Assembly: GCA_002189035.1 (NCBI GenBank)
Contig: NEEC01000002.1
Coordinates: 4,115,001 to 4,179,000, forward strand
Direction of reading: 5' to 3'
DNA length: 64,000 nt
Origin: Utricularia gibba
Lineage: Eukaryota > Streptophyta > Magnoliopsida > Lamiales > Lentibulariaceae
Shown: in pieces, positions 32,446-43,575 of the stretch
Numbering within the stretch: position 1 is the stretch's first letter
How the letters are laid out: every line of letters begins with the position of its first letter
Translations under genes and position numbers: made by a program
The notes under the pieces: generated by a model
The model's input: only the letters and a program-made list of their open reading frames with translations
Databases searched by the model: none
Told to the model about the DNA's origin: nothing

Positions 32446-34778
32446 ATGGGCCAGAACTGCATGAAATACCACCATATTATTCCTCTTATCGTCATCCTGT
32501 CGCATTTCATGGTATCCTCCGGAGAGCCGGAGGGCGAAATCCTTCTCAGATTCAAGGAATCCCTCCAGAACGTGGACGCATTGTCGAATTGGAACGATGC
32601 TAATCCACCTTGTACGGGTCTTCACGCGAATTGGATTGGGATTTTATGCAACCACGATGGTGTGTGGGGGCTACGTCTTGAGAACCTGGGTTTGGGAGGA
32701 ATCATCGACGTTGAAGCTCTCGCAAAACTAACCAACTTGAGAAGCGTCAGCTTTGTGAAGAACAATTTCGATGGGTCGCTACCGATTTTCTCCGGGATGC
32801 CGAGGCTGAAGGGCATTTATGTATCCAAGAACAAATTTTCGGGCGAAATCCCATCTTACAAATTTCAGGGTATGCTTTCTCTGAAGAAACTTGATCTTTC
32901 TGACAACCAGTTGTCTGGTTCGATTCCACCTTCTATAGCTGCGTTGCCTCGTCTTGTGGAACTGATGCTCCAGGATAATCATTTTGATGGAGAAATTCCA
33001 CAGTTTCTTCCAGATAGGCTGAAATTCCTCAACCTTTCAGACAATCAGCTCGTTGGCGAAATACCCCCCTCCCTAAGTGCCTTCAATGTTGCTTCATTTT
33101 CTGGTAACTGTCTCATCCCAGCTTGTTAGTCTTTTTTCAGTTGTAGTAGCTACTTGATATGGTGGACCTAAAGTAAAGTGGCTATAAAGGTTGGTTTTGT
33201 TGTAGTTTCCTTTACTCAGAATTTAGCAAAGCAAATTAATTTCTGGTAAGTGTCTCATTTCACCATAGCCACACTGTCTTTTTGAACAATCTCCCTGTAA
33301 TTTAAGATAAGGTCTACATGGTTCCTTATACGGATTGCTACTCTTCCCCGTACTAAAAGCATTTTCAAAATGTCGAGCCTCATCAGTTCTGACACATGTG
33401 TATGCTGCATACTTGAAATTGTAGACTTGAAGTGAATTGGCAATACAGGGTGGTTTGGCTGTAGTTTCCTTTTCTCAGAGACTAGCAAACAGAATTGATT
33501 ACACTTGATAGAGTTTTGTCCTTGGGGCAGGCAATAAGGATCTCTGCGGAACGCCTCTGGGAGTATGTGATAAAACATCTAAGCTAACCATAGGAGCGAT
33601 TATCGCAGTATCAGTATTCAGTGTGGCAGCGATCATTGCACTTGTGATAGTCTTCTTCATCCTTCGCCGCCGTCGACGACCCATGGGATGTGCTGCTGTT
33701 GCTTCCTATATCGGGCCAGTATCAGAATCTGTAGATGTGGAGAAAATGGAGCTTGCTCCTTGTTCCGTTCCGTCATCGGCTCCGAAAATCAGCCAGAAGA
33801 AGAGGTCTACGTTGAGTGTGAAGATCACATTCCTCAAAGAAGGCAGAGACGAGTTCGACATGGCGGACTTGCTTAAGGCTTCAGCTGAGATCCTCGGGAG
33901 TGGAGTCTTCAGTTCGACATACAAGGCATTGCTGAATACCCGGCAGGTGATGGTCGTGAAACGATTCAGGCATATGAACAATCTGAGTAAGGAAGAGTTT
34001 CATGAGCATATGACGAGTCTCGGCAGATTAAGGCATCCTAATCTGCTTCCCGTGGTGGGATTCTATTACAAGAAAGCAGAGAAGCTCTTCGTCACCGACT
34101 ACGTCGAACACTCCAGCCTCGCTTTCCATCTTCATGGTATGATCTTGACCGACTGTTGGGGGTGATTTCCGATATGGGATCATTGTTTATTATGATGTGA
34201 TAGGGAAGAGATCTCAGGGTCGGCCAGGCTGGTCTGCAAGGCTGAACATTATAAAGGGAGTGGCAAAGGGGCTGGTGTATCTTCACGAGGAGCTGCCGAG
34301 CCTTACCACGCCCCACGGCCATCTGAAATCATCGAATGTGCTTCTCGACAAAGCGTACACCGGGATCCTCACTGACTACGCGCTGGCTCCTCTGTTCGAT
34401 CAGGAGCATGTGCAGGAGTGCATCATCTCCTACAAGTCGCCGGAGTACAAGCAGAGCCGGCGCATCAGCAAGAAGACCGACGTATGGGGCCTTGGGATCA
34501 TGATTCTGGAGATCTTGACAGGGAAGTTCCCTTCTGGGTTCCTGCAGCAGGGCCAGGGGAGCGGCATAGACATGCAAATGTGGGTAGAAACAGTGGTCTG
34601 GGACACGAACAGCGAGGAGGTGTTGGATCCGGAAATGGAGAGGACGCTGAACTCCAAGATCGAAATGATGAAACTTTTGAAGATTGGATTGAGCTGTTGT
34701 CAGGGAGGTGTCGACTCCAGACCTACCGTCAAAGAAGCGATGCAGCAGATCCACGAGATTGGGGAAGAACATGGGTGA
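32446..34778 (+). CDS. Pollen receptor-like kinase (LRR pseudokinase), three exons
   Basis: Exons are 32446-33103, 33531-34136 and 34204-34778, giving 612 residues. Introns of 427 and 67 bp have GT...AG ends and matching phases. The protein has a signal peptide (KYHHIIPLIVILSHFMVSS), an N-terminal LRR cap, about five LRRs, and one membrane helix (LTIGAIIAVSVFSVAAIIAL) followed by RRRRR. The kinase-like domain contains LLKASAEILGSG, VVKRFR and KTDVWGLG. The catalytic HRD is HGH (HGHLKSSN) and DFG is DYA, so phosphotransfer is unlikely. This is the hallmark of the PRK family, which acts at the plasma membrane in pollen-tube growth through ROP-GEF partners. The start at 32446 places the signal peptide near the N-terminus; in-frame ATGs exist at 32272 and 32389. 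Confidence 0.9.
33104..33530 (+). other. Intron 1 of the PRK gene, internally duplicated
   Basis: The donor region TCTGGTAACTGTCTCAT (33100-33116) recurs as TCTGGTAAGTGTCTCAT at 33242-33258. A second block at 33189-33242 recurs at 33449-33500. The upstream donor must be used, because reading through meets a stop at 33127-33129. Confidence 0.8.
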
Positions 34779-34858
34779 GCTTGATCGATGCAGTGAGCGA
34801 ATAGGACGCCGTTTCTTGTTTTTATAAGCCTTTGGAGATGAATTCATTCAGGACAGAA

Positions 34859-34864
34859 AATAAA
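34859..34864 (+). terminator. Polyadenylation signal of the PRK gene
   Basis: AATAAA lies about 80 bp after the stop codon, followed by a T-rich tract at 34884-34910. Confidence 0.6.
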
Positions 34865-36175
34865 TGCAGCAGAGCATGGTGCTTTTATTTTATTTTCTTT
34901 TTTTTTCCTTCGCGTTTTAGAATAATATATTTTCTTTTTTATTATTCCTTGGCGTTTTAGAATAATATTAGCCCCAGTTGAAAATGACGGTAAATAATTT
35001 ATTGGACTACAACAATATGAATTTTGTATATATTTTATAGGGAATAGCAAATGGGCATGAGTTAGGCATAATTCATATACATAGGCCAATAAAAACAACA
35101 CATGGGTGTGGCAGCCTTGTAAAAATACTACATAGGCATGAGTTATATATAATCTATGTCCATATCTTTAATTTTCAATATAGTTTATATAAATTGTACC
35201 AGTATCTTAATTTTTAATGAAAAAATGGAAGATTTCAATATTTATATTTTTGTTAATGAAAATATACAAGATATGTATTATTAAAAGTTAAATATATTTA
35301 TTATATTATTGATATTTGATTTTTTTGATTAAAAATATTTAATATAATCTTTTAGAAAATTACAACATTTTTTTTTAATTTAGGTTTGATCGGTCAAAAC
35401 CGAATTTGATTGATCAAACCTGTTTTTGTACTAAACGAGTTTTATACCGATTTGATTTTAAACTTCATTGAAAAAAAGACTACAATGTAAAGAGCTTTGA
35501 CAAAACAATATAGATGGATTACACAATAAAGAAATAATGCAATTAATGAAGAATATGCATTTTAAGAAAGAACCAAACTTGTAATGTGGGGTGGTGAAAT
35601 ATCATATTTATATGACACAAAGAGAATTCAATGTGAAAAAAAAAAGATAAAACTTAATTCCTACTATGTGAAGATTTACAAAGTTGGATAAATGCATTGA
35701 AAATTAATAACTAACATCTCATATGTGTAATTTCACATTGCAATTGAGCAATGATGCAATTGTCAATCTCATGTGTAATTTCACATTGCAATTGAGCAAC
35801 GATGCAAATGTCAACTTGACATTGCTCTCATATTGGTTCCTCTTCTCCACCTTGAACATAAAGCTATTGTAGTTATGAAAATTATTAGGAAAATATTCTA
35901 TGATAAGTGAAATATCAACATATATGAATTTATGTAATGCACATATATGAATTACAATTTTATGATTGAGAAACAATGTCTTCAAATTTATGATGATACC
36001 TCGTAGATTTATGTCAAAAACTCATGAACTATTATGAAATTGAAATTTTGCGTATGTAAAATGATGTGAATTTTCTAATTCATATATGTTGAACATTTAG
36101 ATTTCATGTAAATATCTTCGAATATTATCGCTTAATATTTGGTAGCACATATTTTTTAGTATTTAGGAGTAGTAA
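34865..36175. other. AT-rich spacer with a palindrome and a tandem duplication
   Basis: AGGTTTGATC (35382-35391) and GATCAAACCT (35412-35421) form a perfect 10-bp inverted repeat around a partly symmetrical centre. Two ~50-bp tandem units (starting at 35718 and 35768) share tgtgtaatttcacattgc and attgagcaaNgatgcaa. No gene was recognised. Confidence 0.7.
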
Positions 36176-36179
36176 AATG

Positions 36180-37005
36180 TCTAATATTTTTCCACAAAAC
36201 TCAAGTTTTAGCATGAATTTCTATGCTTTTGTGATTTGTAGTGCAATAGTGTGTTTTATTCCTCGAAAAGAGCACAGTAAAATTGCAAAAAGTATGAAGA
36301 TAAAGCTGAAAAAAATACAATTTAATCCCAAGAAAGAAAAAAAGGGGATTTTGGAAATGATGGGAGAGAGAACAAGGGAGAGGACTTTAAAGAACGAACA
36401 ATACACTTTAGGATATCTCCCCATCATAAGAACACCAGAGAACAAGAAAGAAGATTAGGGAAAATGAGCTCCATTTCGAAGATTTCTTCTACTCTTGAAG
36501 AACACTGTTTTTAGTTGAGACTAGTTCTAGTTTTTTTACGTAAACAATTTGTTGTTTATGCTCTATTATGCATCCTATGTTGTTGTTTAACTTTCAGATC
36601 CGAATGTTGCTTAAGATATGTTATGAAAATGTTTCTCTTCCTTTATCATGAGTAGTTAAAGTACCTAGTGGTGCCTTGGTGTAAAGAGATTAATAAGTTT
36701 ATTATTCATTAAACCAAATTAACCAATTATCACATTATTTCCTTACAAACCAGGATAGATATAGAAGGAAAAAGTAGTGAAACTCACTAAACAACCCTAA
36801 TTAGAGGTAGACGAAAAATTAGGAAAAATAAAGGTTTGGGTAGACTTAGGCCTTTGCTTGTTATGTCAATGATATATGGTTTAGGTGAGATAGTTGTAGC
36901 AATTTGCATGTTAACCCTAGGAATCTCAAGGCACCATCCACTTCATCTTAAGCACAACCGAGCTCAAAATTTTATTGCTTTTCTTTACTGTATTTTATTG
37001 TAAAT
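36180..37005 (+). repeat. Athila-type LTR fragment
   Basis: Collinear in the plus orientation with the solo LTR at 24481-25591. Shared blocks include gggattttgga, accaggatagatNNaggagg, caaccctaattagaggtaga and ttttctttactgtattt. Both ends are missing, with similarity lost near 36180 and 37005. Confidence 0.7.
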
Positions 37006-37990
37006 ACTCTAACTGACAAGGAGACACCGAAATAGCCTCATGTGATTATCCCTTGTACAATTGAAAGGAAAGAGGATTACCATTGATTGTTCTCAAAATT
37101 AAATTCTACGTATGTGCTCAAATATTGCCAATGATCCATGGTGTGTACGAGGTCATTACCTGTCCAAAGTATCCCAATCATTGATAACTTACTATCTCCC
37201 TCGAACCAATAGAGTTGGAGATGGTGCTCTTTACCTTGATCTTTATCAAAATTCACAAGAAATGGCTGGCTATTCATGGATCGTGACTGAGAGACATTAT
37301 AAAAAGACTATAACATGACGTATAGTAATATGCAAAATTCGGAAGAAATTCAGTAAGAAACCGACATTAATGCTCAAGGCATGGAACGAAACTACATCTA
37401 TTCTCATAAACTAATAAGGTTTAACCATGAATGACCATGAAAATAGAAACCTAAAAGTAAGAAAAGTAAAAAGTAAGTTCAAGTGAGAAAAGTAAGTTGA
37501 GTGAAAAGTCTGATCTAAGGGTTACAAGTTTTGTTTTAATTCACTTCACGTGCATTAACTTCCTCTGCTCTCTTTTCATCATTCCTTATATCTTGTTTGT
37601 GCTGCCAGATTTCCCATTCGTGTAAGTAATTGCCTTATCATTACTGTAGACTCTCACATGTCGTAAGCTATGGGCTTTGAATAGTGTTAGTCCTCCAAGT
37701 CACGTAAAAGGCATGAAATATTAGTATCTTGTCTCCTGCAAGTTTCTTGCTATACTCCAAGACTGCTTCCTACCACATTTGGATGAAAGTATATGGAAAC
37801 AACATAAAAATGTAGATAAATAATAATAATTTGATTTTTCTAATAATATAAAATACTTATTAATAAAACTCGTAATTTGGGCGATTTAAGTCTAACTTAA
37901 CACACAATAATATAGAATAAACACGTAGAAAATGATACTTAACAATGTATTACCACAAAATTTAATTTTGAAATATATTAATGAACATTC
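37006..37990. other. Spacer without recognised genes
   Basis: Short ORFs only (for example 37077-37277 minus and 37112-37318 plus), with no recognisable family. AT-rich towards the end. Confidence 0.5.
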
Positions 37991-37995
37991 TCTCA

Positions 37996-38440
37996 TTGGG
38001 CACTATTTATGATATATAAGTGGAGCCCCACACTATTTGGGCGGTGCTTGTGTGACACAAGTGATCCCCATAACCTTATAGATGCTACATATGAGTTAGA
38101 AACAGTGGCCAGGTTTGTGTGGACACTACTTGTGACTCATATGCAGTAGTTCCCATATAGTTCTGGACATCACTTGTAAATCATAAGTAGTGTCCAACAT
38201 GTCCTAGACGTCACTTATATATCCTAAGTGGCGCTCATCACATCATGGACATTGTTTATATGTTATAAGCTGTGTGCACACAAATCTAGGAGTTGCTTAT
38301 AAGTCACAAGCAACGCCCATAGTGTCCTAGGCACTCTTTATGTATTATAAGTAGCACCCAACTCACGGTAGACGTCGCTTGTTACACATAAGCAACATGC
38401 AAAGCGATTTAGGTATTGCTTAGTACTTATAATTAATATC
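37996..38440. repeat. Array of about ten hairpin-forming repeats, ~41-bp period
   Basis: Successive units follow the pattern GGACRTYRCTTAT-N-ATAAGYRRYGYCC and are separated by about ten bases. Examples are ACATCACTTGTAAATCATAAG (part of 38167-38194, pairing with TAGTGTCC), GTTGCTTATAAGTCACAAGC (38292-38311, then AAC) and the unit at 38369-38396. Each unit is itself an inverted repeat with a 7-11 bp stem. From about 38165 the spacing is regular (units near 38165, 38207, 38247, 38289, 38330, 38371 and 38411). Earlier units are more diverged. There is no ORF. Confidence 0.85.
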
Positions 38441-38804
38441 GAACATCATTATCTATTTTAAATAGTTTTAAAATTGAAAATAGTATATGCTGCATATTGG
38501 GGGTGAGTTTGGTATTAATGTATGATATACTCCAAAATAATAATAATTCACACTAAATATATAGCTTCAAACAAAACACTGTTTATTTTTTATATCTAGA
38601 GAAAAAAACTCCTCACCCTACTCATGGATATTTTACCTTGTGTGGTTGGCATAGTTGAGAAACTAGTCTCATAGCCAACATAGTCTCCTTGTGTCGATAG
38701 ATAATGCAATGATGATCATTGGCGCACATCTCTTTGACCTAGGTTTGGTTGAGATGATGCATGATGCATTGCGTGTGGATATTATTGAGTAGATTTGGTT
38801 TGGA

Positions 38805-39960
38805 GTGTCTAATCACATCGACCTTGTTAAGGGAGAAAATCGGCATTGGGGTCGGAACCGATTTTCGGTTATGGGGTTGACCGGATGTGTCGAATCTGGG
38901 TATGGGTTTAATGTTTTGTTTGGTGCGGTTAACGAAAGTAAAGAGGAAAAAAGATTTTTTACATGGAAACCGTCGAAGAACGGAAAAACTACGAAGTTGT
39001 CGGAGCTCACCGAAAAATATCTTTGCTAGATGAAAGTGAGGGAAAAATGCAGGTTTGAGGGCTTAGAGTCCAACCGTTTCCTCTTTAGAATTTCCCCTAC
39101 TTATAGAAGAGGTCAATCTGACTGAATCCTGAATTCTGCAGATGTCGGCTGCTTTCTGTGTCTATACTATTATCTTGTTTTTCATATAACTGCCACCTAC
39201 ACTGCCGTCATTTGGCCACTTTTCAGACTATGCAATACGGCTGCTGCTGTCAAGTCTCTGACACATATCGGTCTGTCGGTCGACGCCAGATTGTCAGAAC
39301 ACCTTTCAGCACCTTTTCAGTAGCCGATTAATTGCATCTGATTTATACCCCATCATTCAACCCCTCTGATTTGCCGATGTTGATCTTTTCAAGGCAAGTG
39401 GGTGAATCAGGTATCAGTCGCCGATTTCGGGCATACCGCTTTCTCATGAGTAAGTCTTAAACCAATTTAGACCGATTTCCTCACCATGCGTCACCTCCTG
39501 AGCGCGCCACGTTTTTTGTCACTCATTTTGGGCACCTCAAACGACGTGCGTTTTGTCTTCCGAATATCTCTCTTATAAATATGCGCTCTTCCCGTCATTT
39601 CTCCCCTTTTCTTTCTCCGTTCATCCGTGAGATTTCAGCGCAGTTCGTGCCCCATCGTGCTCGTCCGCCACCTTCACCACCGTAAACCTGCTGGAAACTG
39701 CGATTTTTTCAGGTATCATTCGGTTCTTCGCCCTTTTCATTCGACTTCTTGGGGTTTGATCGGGTTCCCCCTTTTCCTTCTGAGTTCTACCCTCCTTCAG
39801 GTTTCCGCTTCATTCTAGGGTTTGATCCTTCTTTTGTTTTTCCGAAAATGGGTAGAAGATCTGGCAAGTTGAATATCCCTTGTCTTCACATTCGATACTC
39901 GATCCCCCGATGAGTACCAAATTTCTCATGCTCAGGATACCGAAATCCCTTGGGGGGTAG
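38805..39960 (+). repeat. Repeat C, copy 1 (promoter-like part)
   Basis: The reverse complement of 12492-13713. It carries TATAAAT at 39574-39580, about 275 bp before an ATG at 39849 that opens MGRRSGKLNIP. The minus-strand frame 38813-39010 aligns with the plus-strand frame 13480-13713 of copy 2. It is unclear whether this is an LTR or the promoter region of a DNA transposon. Confidence 0.65.
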
Positions 39961-40721
39961 GCGAGAGCGCTCTCCCCCCTTTCAGCCTCCCGATTCCTCT
40001 CGCCTATTTTGAAAGCGGTTTATGCTTTCCTCTTCACCCTCTGATTGTCCGCTTTCTTCATATCTTCACAATACCGCTTTACTGCCTTCCCTCGAATTCC
40101 ATCTTTTACTTCACTACCTTTTTATTCTTTTTGGCTGGTATGGATTCGGCTATGACTTTAGTAGACTTTCTTCAACTTTTTAAGATAGCCATTCGTAAGG
40201 CAAAGTCTCTGATGGATGGCCGATCTCATTTCAAGTTCCACCGATTTGAGGACAATCCTAACTTCTTTGTGAAAGCTCTTGATACCCACTACAATTGGTG
40301 GTCTTCTTTTGTCTGGGTAGCACCCCCTTTGAGTTTTCGGTGGAACTTCCTAGTTAATCCCCCAACACCCATTAGAGTGAAACTCTTTGGTGCATATCGG
40401 TCCTCTTCCGAATCCCGCGAAGTCCTATACTAAAGGCTTAGCCGAGGTTCTATCTGGTACGAATCTAGTGCCTTGATGTTTTCGAGGGAATCTCTGAAGA
40501 GGCCAGGTATTATCGGTCGTTCTCACGACCCCCACTTGCCTGATATCGTGTCTTTCGAAGGTACCAATTTGCAAAATCCTCCCTCTAGTGCTTCTCCGAA
40601 TCTTCCCCTTATTCCAACTTCTTCCTCGATTCCCCTAACTGCTCAAACCATGGCCACCAAGAAAAAGAAGAGGGTTAAGGCGCTTGCCCATAAACCCTCT
40701 AAGAAACAAAGAGGTAGTTAG
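39849..40721 (+). pseudogene. Transposon-associated ORF of repeat C
   Basis: After the MGRRSG start the frame breaks. It resumes with YFESGLCFPLHPLIVRFLH (about 39998-40054), then the frame 40131-40433 with FKFHRFEDNPNFFVKALD and WWSSFVWVAPP. A Lys-rich tail follows (frame 40473-40721, KKKKRVKALAHKPSKKQR). The FxSGLxxPLHPxxxxFL pattern and the following layout are common in plant transposon-associated proteins of unknown role. Several frameshifts and stops are present. Confidence 0.5.
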
Positions 40722-40739
40722 GTTCTGGTTCCCCAAGTT

Positions 40740-41880
40740 TCAACATTTGCAACGTGTCGTAACTGTTTTCCCGGTTTTCGGCTGCAGCTGAAGAGATGGC
40801 CTGGAGAAGTGCCCAGGAAAACTCGGTAATGGCCCGCTTTTCTACCGAGATGCATTGATAATTTAGTTGATTTAGGTCTATCAATGCATACTTCCTTTTT
40901 GCAAGTAGGGTCATGGACTAATGTAAATGGTTCTAGTGACCATCTATCCTCAATACAAGTGGTTAAATTTGATTCTCATGTATCTTAATCTGCTGATCAA
41001 TATTGACCATCCAGCATGTGTGTACACATTCAATTACCTATAAATCAGAAATAAAAGCAAGCATATATAATGAAAATGATTTGTCATATATAATGGGAAC
41101 ATAGTATGCCAAAATTTTTCTATTTACGACACTCACATGTGCCTTGAGCAACCATGACCATACATTTCTTTTGTTTATTGTTTTTCTTATGAGTAGTAAC
41201 CAAAACCTTCATTTGTGCATAATCAACTAACTTTATTGATGCATGAGAAATTGGTTTATCCCAATTTGCATATAGCTCGTGCAGTTGATCAGGAAAAACA
41301 ATGTGTCATTGATATTGATCAAGTATTTTTTTATATCTTTAGGAGAAGTAATGCCCACATTTTGCAAACTTCACTGATTCATATAAACAACAACAACAAC
41401 ATTAGTAAGTGTGAATCCTCTTATCTTTGTAGTCTAGTCTCACACTCACCTATGCCAATGCGCATAGGAGTGAATGCGTTGCTTCCATTAATACTCGGTT
41501 CTTGCACCACACCTACATCATAGTCATAGTTGTCATTTCAAATTACATGGTTAATATAGAACTAGGTAAGAGTTGGACTTGTACGGGTACAAGGGTAGCA
41601 AGCATTCTGGGAGAGGTTTCTTCAATTCTCAAGAACAAAGTGAAACGTTTTGAAACAAACGAAAGTTACAAGGAAATTTACTTGCAAATTCACCAAGGGT
41701 TTGAGGGTAAATCTGTAAAATCTTGACAATTAACTGTTACCCCTGTACTTATCTCACCTGTAACCGCAATGTAACTCCCCATTTTGCAATAGGAACATAG
41801 CAAAAACTCTGCAAAATAACTCCTAGCTAAGTCTAAAAGTTCAAAAGTAAAATAACATGAAAATAAATATAAAAACAACC
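40740..41880. other. Unassigned segment between repeat C and the Athila element
   Basis: No family was recognised. It occupies the place where the 3' internal region and 3' LTR of the minus-strand Athila element should be, so that end has been lost or replaced. Confidence 0.5.
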
Positions 41881-41949
41881 GAAATGAAACTTGGGTTGCC
41901 TCCCAAGAGCATCCTTGTTTTCAGTCCTGGACTAGACTTTGATGAAGTT

Positions 41950-42865
41950 CTACGTTGTTTCTGTGTCTCTTAGGACAAGAACTTCAACTTCTTCAGCCAA
42001 ACTATTTTGAAGATTTTCATAAAAAATCTTCAACCTATGTCCATTCACAATAAAACTTGTGTTAGTCTCTCCATCATAAACCTCCACTATTCCGTTTGGG
42101 AAAACTTCCTTCATTGTAAATGGTCCAATCCAACGAGATTTGAGTTTCCCTAGATGTAACTTCAGCCTAGATTGAAACAGCAAAACTTTCTGACCAACTT
42201 CAAAGGACCTCCTGGAAATATGCTTGTCGTGATAACTTTTAGTCCTAGATTTGAATAACTTTGAGATTTCATAAGTATCATTCCTCAATTCTTCCAGTTC
42301 TGAGAGTTGTAATTTTCTTTCGCTTGCACTGAGACTTTTATCAAGGTTTAACCTCTTCACTACCCACCAAGCCTTGTGCTCTAATGCAGCAGGTAACCTG
42401 TAAGGTTTTCCATAAACTAACCTGAATGGCGAGGTTCCAATTGGTGTTTTATATGCTGTTCGAATTGCCCACAAAGCATCCCTTAGTCTCAGACTCTAGT
42501 CCTTCCTGTTCGGGATCACCACTTTCTCCAAAGTCTGTTTGATCTCCCTATTTGATGGCTTGTACCAGACGTTGAAATGCTTCAAAACATTTCTAAAGGC
42601 CTGATTATAAAAATGCGTACCTCGGTCATTGATCAGCGCCTTAGGAGTCCCTTACTGCACAAAAATGTTGTTATGCAGAAAATTTTATGGGGAATGGCCC
42701 CATAAAATCAATGCCCCAAACATAAAATAATTCACATACCAGGATTCCTTGCTGAGGCATTTCATCCCTATTTGATAAATTTCCCACTCTTTGGCAAGGC
42801 TCACAACCCTTACAATAAGCATAACAGTCTCTAAAAATGTGATGCCAGTAGAATCCACAGTCCAA
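41950..42865 (-). pseudogene. Integrase of the Athila-type element
   Basis: The frame 42671-42865 holds the HHCC finger (WHHIFRDCYAYCKGCEPCQ) and the start of the catalytic core (YVWGIDFMGPFP). The frame 41950-42474 holds the end of the core (MWAIRTAYKTPIGTSPFRLV) and the C-terminal domain (YHDKHISRRSF, KLKSRWIGPFTMKEVFPNG). The integrase inserts element DNA into chromosomes in the nucleus. A frameshift and stops separate the two parts, and the catalytic region between 42480 and 42670 is decayed. Confidence 0.85.
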
Positions 42866-43004
42866 AATTTTTTTGGCAGTACGGTTTGGTGCATGATGGC
42901 CACCAAAGGGTCCTACATGACAAGAATTTATAATCTTAGGAATTTAAAACTCATGAACACACCTTCGAATGATGCCATCATTGCATCTCTTCCAAAGGTA
43001 AGGA

Positions 43005-43560
43005 TCAATATTTGGTGTCACTTTTCAGTTTGTTCTTCGTGCGATAATCAATTCCTAGAGGCATCACTCCCGTTGAAACAAAGTTAGCCAAGTCTGCGAA
43101 CCATGGTTCACAAATATTAGTCCTAACTGAGAATAATTGTTCATCCGGAAATGTTTCAATGATAGGACTTTCAGTCCTTTGCCCTTCCATCCTGCTGAGA
43201 TGGTCAGCAATCAAATTCTCCCTTCCAAGCCTGTCCTTAATTTCAACATCAAAGAGAACCCTCTGATCAGCCGTGGTTTGGTCTCCTTCTTCTCCATCAA
43301 GTGTTTTACAGCCGAATGATCAGTGTATACCACAACTTTGCTGCCTAAAAGATAGGAACGAAATTTTTCCAAAGCAAATATCACAGTCAAAAATTCTCTT
43401 TCAATCACAGTGTAATTTTTCTAGACTTCATCTAATGTTTTGGAAGCATAAGAAATAACATGATGTTTTCCTTCAATTTTCTATCCTAAAATTGCTCCTA
43501 CAACATGATTATTAGCATCACACATAATTTCGAAATCATACCTCCAATCTGGTGGTTGCA
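43005..43560 (-). pseudogene. RNase H of the Athila-type element
   Basis: The frame 43211-43408 reads [33 protein letters not shown] and KPRLIRG, the typical end of the RNase H domain. MIADHLSRMEG (frame 43005-43214) follows and leads to the integrase. The enzyme removes RNA from the RNA-DNA hybrid during replication of the element. Confidence 0.85.
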
Positions 43561-43575
43561 TCACAAAAGCAGTAG

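Noticed and set aside
38813-39010. Minus-strand 65-codon ORF as a stand-alone gene
   Set aside because: It belongs to repeat C; conservation with 13480-13713 is noted as a finding, but there is no evidence of a host gene.
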